Below, piece by piece: positions 38,299-45,000 of a DNA stretch of 45,000 nucleotides; the first letter of the stretch is position 1; each line of letters starts with the position of its first letter. The position numbers were made by a program, and so were the translations under genes. The DNA is from Sphaeroforma sirkka (Eukaryota; Opisthokonta; Ichthyosporea; Ichthyophonida), in the NCBI GenBank assembly GCA_001586965.3, contig LUCW03000243.1:25001-70000 (forward strand). The letters are read 5' to 3'. The notes below the pieces were generated by a model. The model was not told where the DNA came from, did not search any database, and worked only from the letters and a program-made list of their open reading frames with translations.

Positions 38299-38638
38299 CT
38301 GTGGGGGTTTGCTTTGTGCCTATGCTAGAGCAGTATCAGAAAATTCACAACTCGTGTATGATTTGGAGGCATTGTCTTTGCACGAATATGTCACAAGCGT
38401 CCAACATGACAGCAGAATTAGAAAATGAAATTCCGAAACACTATTCTCGTATATTCCTGTAAAAGAGCATCACAGACCACGTGAGTTGCAAACCAGGCAG
38501 TGAGGTAAGCTGGAATGAAGCAGCATATATCAACACCAATCAGTAAAAGACAACATGCCCCACCTTCAACACATTTATTCGTAAAAAATAGATATAGCCG
38601 AAGGTTCTTTGATTAAATTTAAGCAAATTTTGTACGAT

Positions 38639-38761
38639 AAAGTCACTAAATGTACACACCAAAAAAAAGAAATTGTTACTAAATATACATTTGTACATAT
38701 TTGATCCATATTTCAGTACGTGTTCATCGAGATAAGGGGTGAATGTACATTTAGTGACTTT
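38639..38761. repeat. 123-bp inverted-repeat unit B
   Basis: AAAGTCACTAAATGTAC at 38,639-38,655 is exactly reverse-complemented at 38,745-38,761. Related copies sit at about 38,675 (GTTACTAAATATACAT) and 38,776-38,793 (GTACATTAAGCGACTTTG). The arms are the same sequence as unit A. Confidence 0.88.
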
Positions 38762-38895
38762 TCCACTTTTTCAATGTACATTAAGCGACTTTGTTCTACA
38801 TTGTACGTTGGCGTGCTATTCCTTTGTGTTCGCGTATTGTTATTGTCTCTTCTGCGCTTTTGTATTCAACTGCCTGTCGTGCGGACCACGATGCT

Positions 38896-40467
38896 CTAGT
38901 GTGTACATCCGTTATAGTATTGTTTTATGGCGGCTTTATTGTGTTGGTCTGTATTGTGTGCTTGATGCAATTGGTCCATGTCGGCCTCAAACCGAGCTAT
39001 CATCTGTTGATGCTCCTGACGGTGATTGATCGCTAGCTGATTTATCTGAAATGTGTAAAAATTGGGTTGTGCTGTGGAACTCACTGGCGTAGGCACTAGA
39101 ATTTATGTGAGCATTGTCGACTGTCTGTTGTCTGTTGGCCACTTGTTGCGTTGCACATTCATTTATGCCGATACATTTCGAGATGAGTTTGGCGCGAGTA
39201 TCGTTGGATTTATGTTGTAGCCCGGCTGTGGTATAAAATATTTTTTTAGGCCACCAGCGTGTGGTAGACAAATTGTATAATATATTTCATTGTTAGCTGT
39301 ACTGTTTTTTTTGCGTCGGATGTTGTGCATTATAGGAAATGATTAATGGACTACAAACTAAAACCACTTACCGAGGATAGTGAAAAAAGTTCCATATGAT
39401 CCTGTGTTGCCGTGTAATGAGTCTGCATCTGATACTGATGTCGGAGTGTTGCTGTCCGTTGATTGGCTCTGAAAGTTTAGAGAGCTGTTGAGTATATCTG
39501 TATCTGTGAAATTGGGATACTGCCCCATGCCAGCCGTGAACGCTGGTTAAGAAAAAAAAGTAAATCCAGTTCGTTCAAATCCAGGTGTTCAGAAACCAAT
39601 GGTGGCACGTTTTAGGGTTTTCCTCCTTCATGAACTACAGGTGCTGGCGGCTTGAACGCACAGCTTATGGGCATGACGGACGGCTGTTTAAAGGCACCTT
39701 CAGGGAATACTGGTTTCGGTTGCTGCGCCTGCGCGGCGCTGTTGTTCAACATCTGATTGAACACTCTCGAGGTTTGTTCCTTGGAATCTGTTGTTGTGTT
39801 AGCGTAGTGCATGACAGCCTCTGGCGATTTGTGGTGCGATGTATGCCTTTTACTTCTGCTGCCGATATCTTGGCCTCATTCAATCTTATGGATATTCCTG
39901 GAGTTCTGCCGCTTTTACCTGTGAACTTTGTGTTGGTAGTGGCCTGCTCCCCAAGTGGAGTTGAGATACGCTCCTGCATTGACTTAGCAATATCTCATTC
40001 ACGCCCAGGTTAGTCTTCATCAGTCGAGATTGATCCTTTGAATTGGAACCCCGAAGGAACTGCAACGTTGAGCTCTGCCATTCTTCTCCAGGGATCAGAT
40101 CTCGGTATGTCTTCAATGCATGGAACCCGCAGTGAGTTGTTTTCGTGTACGATCCGCGAACATCGTAACATAAATACTCTATCACACACTTATGCTCTTT
40201 GCCCTGGTGATTTTATTTTTTGGCCAGGGGGGAATGGTAATGATCATGAAGGGTGGATCATTGGTTGGTAACACGATAGGGACACCATAACCAAAAGAGC
40301 AAAGTTACGCGCCACTGTTGCACTCTTTGTTTGATCATACTCTTTGGCCAATGAATCGCGGATCTGTCGCAGATGTACCGCCCATTGCCGTGGCCTTTTG
40401 CACAACATGTCGCATCACGTTCTTGTTTTTGAATGCCACCCGAGCCGCCAAAATCGAGTGATTTCAT
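38896..40467 (-). pseudogene. Decayed Gln-rich coding block
   Basis: Several overlapping minus-strand frames have protein-like composition: FQINQLAINHRQEHQQMIAR near 39,000-39,060, SKCIGINECATQQVANRQQT near 39,130-39,190, SRVFNQMLNNSAAQAQQPKP near 39,710-39,770, RISTPLGEQATTNTKFTGKS near 39,920-39,980 and ALKTYRDLIPGEEWQSSTLQ near 40,060-40,120. They lie in different frames, as expected for a decayed gene or one with unseen introns. The family is unknown. It might be a structural protein of a lost mobile element. Confidence 0.3.
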
Positions 40468-40708
40468 TGGCTGTATATAATATTACGTATTTAATACTCT
40501 CTACTAGTATCAAGCGTGACCAAAGCGATTAAACAGGACACATACACAACTTTTTTATTTGTTTATTTTTTTTTAGGTTATAAGCGTCCATCCTCGTAGC
40601 GTGGTATATCGTTTTTTTATGAGATCCCCATACCTTTACTTCTAATATTCTTTTCAATACGTTTCCAGGTTTTGCAGCATCTTAAACGCCGGATCTTCCA
40701 TCTCCTCA

Positions 40709-41234
40709 TTATTCGGGAATAGTCATTCGTCTTCCATCCCGGGTAGACATGATCAGTATATTCTACAAGGTCTTCACAATCGTCGCGCCATTTTCCGCAC
40801 TACCGACAGATACATAACAAAAGACCTTAGCTGTTTTCTTGTCATTTTTAGTGTATTCATCTAAATGAGAGTCGTCTAGGTCGCTATATAGTTCATTAAG
40901 CAAGGACTGATAATCAGAGCTTTACTTGTCCCATCAACTCCCACGCTGATATTTGCACCACAATTGCAACGGTAAAATAATATCGGGAACAGTTGCTCGT
41001 CTTCCCATCCCGGGTAGACACGATCAGTATATTCTACAAGGTCTTTATAATCGTCGCACCGTTTTTCCGCACTGCCAACAGATACATAAGACAAAACCTA
41101 AGATGTACTTTTGTCATTCTTAGTGTATTCATCCAAACGAGAGTCGTCTATGTCGATATATAGTTCATTAATCATGGACTGACAATCAGGCTTTACTTGC
41201 CTCATCGACACCCACGCTTGCAACGGGAAAATAC
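40709..41234. repeat. 270-bp direct tandem duplication
   Basis: Copy 1 (about 40,709-40,978) and copy 2 (about 40,979-41,234) align over their length, for example CGTCTTCC(C)ATCCCGGGTAGAC at 40,728 and 40,998. Both encode on the minus strand KDLVEYTD.VYPGW; in copy 2 this is in an open frame (40,876-41,094). Scattered substitutions and small indels separate the copies. Confidence 0.88.
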
Positions 41235-41299
41235 TATCGAACTGTATACAGCAAGACACTTCGTAAATTAACACTGTATACAATATTTCATTATCAATC

Positions 41300-41611
41300 A
41301 TGAGACGATATGATGAATTATCGAAACAAAACAGTACGACTATGGTGTTTGACAATATTGAAAAGCTCACGGTGTTTAACGAAAAAGGGATGGATGAACA
41401 AACACATGTCATATCTAGTAGTGATAACAAAAAGGACGACACCACCTCAAATGATGGAGAACAGGTAGTCACTGTTAGCCCATGGTCAGTGTTCACGGCT
41501 GACAACATACCTGACGGTGAAGTGACTCATGACGTTACAGGCTGTTTACCTTATGCCACCATTAATTCGCTCAATCAGGAGGTGACAGATAAACTCTACC
41601 TAGAGCTATAG
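41300..41611 (+). CDS. Small hypothetical protein
   Basis: A 103-codon frame that starts just after the 270-bp duplication. It is acidic and polar (SSDNKKDDTTSNDGEQVVTV, then WSVFTADNIPDGE) with no recognisable domain, signal peptide or membrane span. It could be a short gene, an exon or chance. Confidence is low. Confidence 0.25.
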   Translation: MRRYDELSKQNSTTMVFDNIEKLTVFNEKGMDEQTHVISSSDNKKDDTTSNDGEQVVTVSPWSVFTADNIPDGEVTHDVTGCLPYATINSLNQEVTDKLYLEL

Positions 41612-43935
41612 AGCTATCGATAAATTTGCTTGGGATGAAACTACAGCTTGACAACAAACAATAGACTCAGACCACGGACGAACAATATGAAACGGTTTAC
41701 GAAACCTTGCAGTACTAATATCCAAACGGATGACTATATATAGCACCCATGCTTGCGTCAGAATTGCATACTTGCGTCATTCTGACGTCAATGTGACTCC
41801 CAGTGCTCCATGCTTCATGCGTCCGCACCCTAAGCTCCATAAACCTCCGGTCACATTTGTTGTCAGAGCCTTTTTTTGCGCAGGCGCAACTGTAATAAAA
41901 AAATGTGACTAAATTTTCATTGCTACTGCACATTCGTATCTCGGTTCTGTTGACCTGTACAATATACACTCATATGCCTTACAACCCATAGTCAGTGTTG
42001 GCCAGCAATTGAATTACTATATAATATTTTTCTCAATTCAGTGTGAAATTTTGACTTTATTGCATTTAGCGGCGCGTATAGCAGCAAGCAAACTGCTTAA
42101 ATATGTCGACTAGTCCAGTACAGTGTTTTGAACGAATTGGATGTAGAAGGTTGGAACAGTTTGCCCTGTTATATACGTGATTGAAATTAGAACTTTGTCA
42201 TATACAGTATAAATTTAGTTCAAGGACAAGTGCGCGGCTAGAAATAATTATTTTTATCGTTGCTTTTCAGTTTTGCATGTAATGATCATTGTCTTCAACT
42301 TCGAACATATCGGCATATATATTCAAGTCTCTGACAAGAAATAAAGCTTTCTACATTATTTTTGCTTCATGATGGCTCGAGCCTGCGATTGGCTATGAAT
42401 GAGAAAATTGTAGATGAACTGTTTGCTGTTAAAATTTGTTACGCAAATTTTATGCACCGGTTTGGATTCTCAGCACAAGTATAAACAATAGTGGGCCACA
42501 CTCATGCACTTTGACACTTTTTGGATTGGCATAAGCGTACAGGCTCTCGTACCTGGTTATATTGCACCGTACAACCCTTTTTAAAGACTAATTGCTCAAG
42601 TTAAAATAGCAGGTTGTTTTGACCTGCTTTGTTATAGTGTATTTTGCTTTTCCATGTTTTCAAATATGCGTCTGCGCATTTCGTTGCGCACATCCTCCCA
42701 CGGACCTGCTCTTGAGTACATTAAATATGCTTTAGTCTAGAAGTTGTAAATTTGTAGTTTGTACTTTTGGTTTATCAGCTTCCGTACGTATTTCTATCGC
42801 GGTGATCACTTATTTCTCATATTGTTTTGAATTCAACACTGTCTAGTGCACTATTTACACGCCGTTTATACTCGAACTCACACACTCGTTTTGGTCACGT
42901 ATAAAATACATCCCATGGGGTAGCCATAATGATAACCTTTTCTACTTTCAATGAATATGATCTCACCTGATAGTACGGAAAATCCGGGGAGTATTCCATC
43001 CTAAATTAGCCTAATTCTTCCAAATCATGTCTTAACTCGACAATGTTGCAAATGCAGTTGCTATCAGATAACACTGTACTCCGTACGAGTTTCGTCTGGT
43101 ACTCAGGTTACATAAACGTTTCAATTTATTTGTTTATAACTTTCCTTCACTTAAACAACCAGGTCTAGTACTGTCTTGGGTTTGAATTTATACATGTATC
43201 GGTGTTGTTTTCTTCTGTGACTATTCTAAAAACATAAGCGAATTGATCTCTCTCTCTCGTGACCGTTCAAGACAATGAAAATGCGGGAGGGGCAGGGTTT
43301 CATTTCAGGATAGATTGACTGTTTCAAATCAAGTTTACAAGCGCACTGGTATAAACTGACGTACGAGAGCATCCAGACACGACTTGATTCCATTCGCCTT
43401 CACCCATACTCATCTATTGAACAAAACCACAGACGGCTCTGATGTCGAACCACTTGGGCTTCACGTCGGATTGAATTGTGAGTTAAAAGTTCAGATCTAT
43501 TGATTTTGTTTGGTACATGAGCCTGAATCTGACGCCTTTTAAATATGTACTTATTTGCAATTTCGATACCGACGAACGATGCGGTTTTAGCGCGCTATTT
43601 GTTCACTTTATTGATGCAATGCTGTCCAAAACTAACGCATTCGGCTTTAGGTTTTCAGCGTACTGGTCCACGATGACACGGAAGAGGAAACCAACAAATA
43701 AGAGAGCGTGTGCATCAGAATGATCTCATGGGCGAGGGGCGAGGAACACCCTTTGTTCGGGTGTCATCTGCATGTCCTGACTCAAAGCTACCAGTGTGCA
43801 GCTGATACCAAACTTCCACTCCTTGTGGCTTCACATTGAATGATCCAACAGTTTTTTCACAGTCGTATGACTTTGACACCATCAACCTAGATTGAGCGCA
43901 TGCTGATGAGCATACAAGAATTATTAAATTGCTGG
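41612..43935. other. No gene recognised
   Basis: AT-rich intergenic or intronic DNA. The longest frame (43,517-43,723, plus) encodes 68 unremarkable residues. Part of it may be intron of the minus-strand gene to the right. Confidence 0.5.
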
Positions 43936-43941
43936 ACTCAC

Positions 43942-44857
43942 GCCACCCGGCAACTATCTGGGGTTGGGAAAGGCAGTAGCTGGAAGATGGCCTTTGCCAG
44001 ATACGTCATGGTGCCGTGTCTGCCACTGGGTGCGTTATCGTAGAACAACGTCAACCGCCAGTCTCCATCGCCAGTGTCTACTCCGGGTCTGACCCCGCTA
44101 GCTTTCACACCCAGGCCGACCATATCGTTCTCGTGATTAAAATCGTACGCACAGAGATCCTACAAACGGAAGAGGTGGATGCAAAGGAAGACCGTGGTCA
44201 ATATGAGCGTTTCAGCCTGTAAACCTATACAACAATACAATCTCTGCCGTGTTCTGCCATGTCAACTGCGACTATGAATAAGCTCGTGCTTAACATGTGA
44301 CTTCAAACAAAATACACAAACGTTTGACCACGATGGGACGAGTTTCTTAAAGTACACGTGTTTGTCTATAACTACCATCATCCGGTTGGACAACACCACG
44401 AAATTCTACATTGAGTGAAAACAGTCTATCTAAAAACGAGCAAATGTAGAAAGCTGTCAGGGCAGAAATAATATCTACAGGTGCACCGAAAAGATTCTTC
44501 GGGTGGGACATGGCAACAGCCATAAAACAATCAGTTGGAGTGGTGGGAATTGTCAATGGCTATACGCTCTGTGCAGTCAGACGTCAACAGGCTTAATTAG
44601 GCGGCACTATCTCGAGCACTTTCAATCGAAACACAACACACTCACCTCATCAAACAACGACACGGCATGCGGTACAATGGCAAGCACTTTCAATCGAATC
44701 ATAGCACACTCACCTCATCAAACAACAAACACAACACACTCACCTAATCAAACAACAAACACAACACACTCACCTCATCAAACAACGACACGGCATGCGC
44801 TACAATGGAATCCAGATCGATGACGTGGCTGACAGACCAGCTTGGATTCTCCTCCAT
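43942..44857 (-). CDS. Unidentified host gene, three candidate exons
   Basis: On the minus strand, exon A (44,857-44,774, possibly starting further upstream because the frame stays open through MVQVLMLLSFI) encodes MEENPSWSVSHVIDLDSIVA.. and ends FDE|GTGAGT, a consensus donor in phase 0. Candidate exon B follows a TATAG acceptor at 44,559 and reads MAVAMSHPKNLFGAPVDIIS, LTAFYICSFLDRLFSLNVEF in phase 0; its donor near 44,385-44,400 is unclear. Exon C (44,159-43,942) follows TTTGTAG, reads DLCAYDFNHENDMVGLGVKA and FYDNAPSGRHGTMTYLAKAI, and ends at GGC|GTGAGT. Splice phases agree for A to B, and C also starts in phase 0. I do not recognise the protein. More exons must lie on both sides. Confidence 0.45.
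44614..44790. repeat. Tandem repeat containing copies of a splice donor
   Basis: The word CACTCACCTCATCAAACAAC (with CTAATC in one copy) occurs four times, near 44,638, 44,707, 44,737 and 44,767; the last two steps are 30 bases. A larger unit with GCACTTTCAATCGAA is duplicated at about 44,615 and 44,683. On the minus strand each copy reads GTTGTTTGATGAG|GTGAGTG, i.e. exon A's end and its donor. Confidence 0.85.
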
Positions 44858-45000
44858 AATGAATGAGAGCAGCATAAGTACCTGTACCATGTAGTAACGT
44901 ATAGGTAAAGGTAAACGTAATTGTTTCTTGAGTACTTATCCGGGCCTTCATCCATGTCTAGAATAAGCATTCAAGGGCATCTATTATACACAAGTATATG

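Overview
The window is eukaryotic nuclear DNA: genes are split by GT-AG introns, and (AT)n, (GT)n and (GTAT)n microsatellites are abundant. The mix of an FCF1-type ribosome factor, a CDV3 homologue, a THAP zinc finger and PIF/Harbinger, hAT and Ty1/copia elements suggests an animal or, more likely, a unicellular relative of animals such as an ichthyosporean (Sphaeroforma-like). The organism is inference; the gene families are read directly from the sequence.

Layout. 1-2,850 is nearly pure microsatellite and appears to be the start of a very long FCF1 intron. 2,985-10,134 is the host gene core: FCF1 first exon (minus strand), a divergent two-span membrane protein (plus strand), and a five-exon CDV3 homologue (plus strand). 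10,135-17,499 holds no gene I can name, but has tandemly duplicated coding-like DNA (13.1-13.9 kb), a coiled-coil relic and small satellites. 17,500-23,770 is a PIF/Harbinger DNA transposon bounded by 14-bp perfect terminal inverted repeats and TAA target-site duplications. It carries a DDE transposase, a separate THAP-finger gene and a roughly 520-residue accessory gene. A 34-bp satellite follows at 23.9-24.4 kb.

24.4-41.6 kb is a graveyard: a virus-like helicase/primase fossil, a BED/hAT relic, a Ty1/copia fragment with local duplications, a Ulp1-type protease relic lying between two copies of a 17-19 bp inverted-repeat motif, and decayed Gln-rich coding DNA. The right edge (43.9-44.9 kb, minus strand) looks like three exons of an unidentified host gene whose first 5' splice site lies in a local tandem duplication.

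The best lead is the Harbinger element. Its ends are clean. Every in-frame stop that I find inside its transposase and accessory gene is TGA, which fits CGA-to-TGA change at CpG, so methylation-linked decay is a testable idea. The THAP protein and the accessory protein are candidate DNA-binding partners of the transposase.
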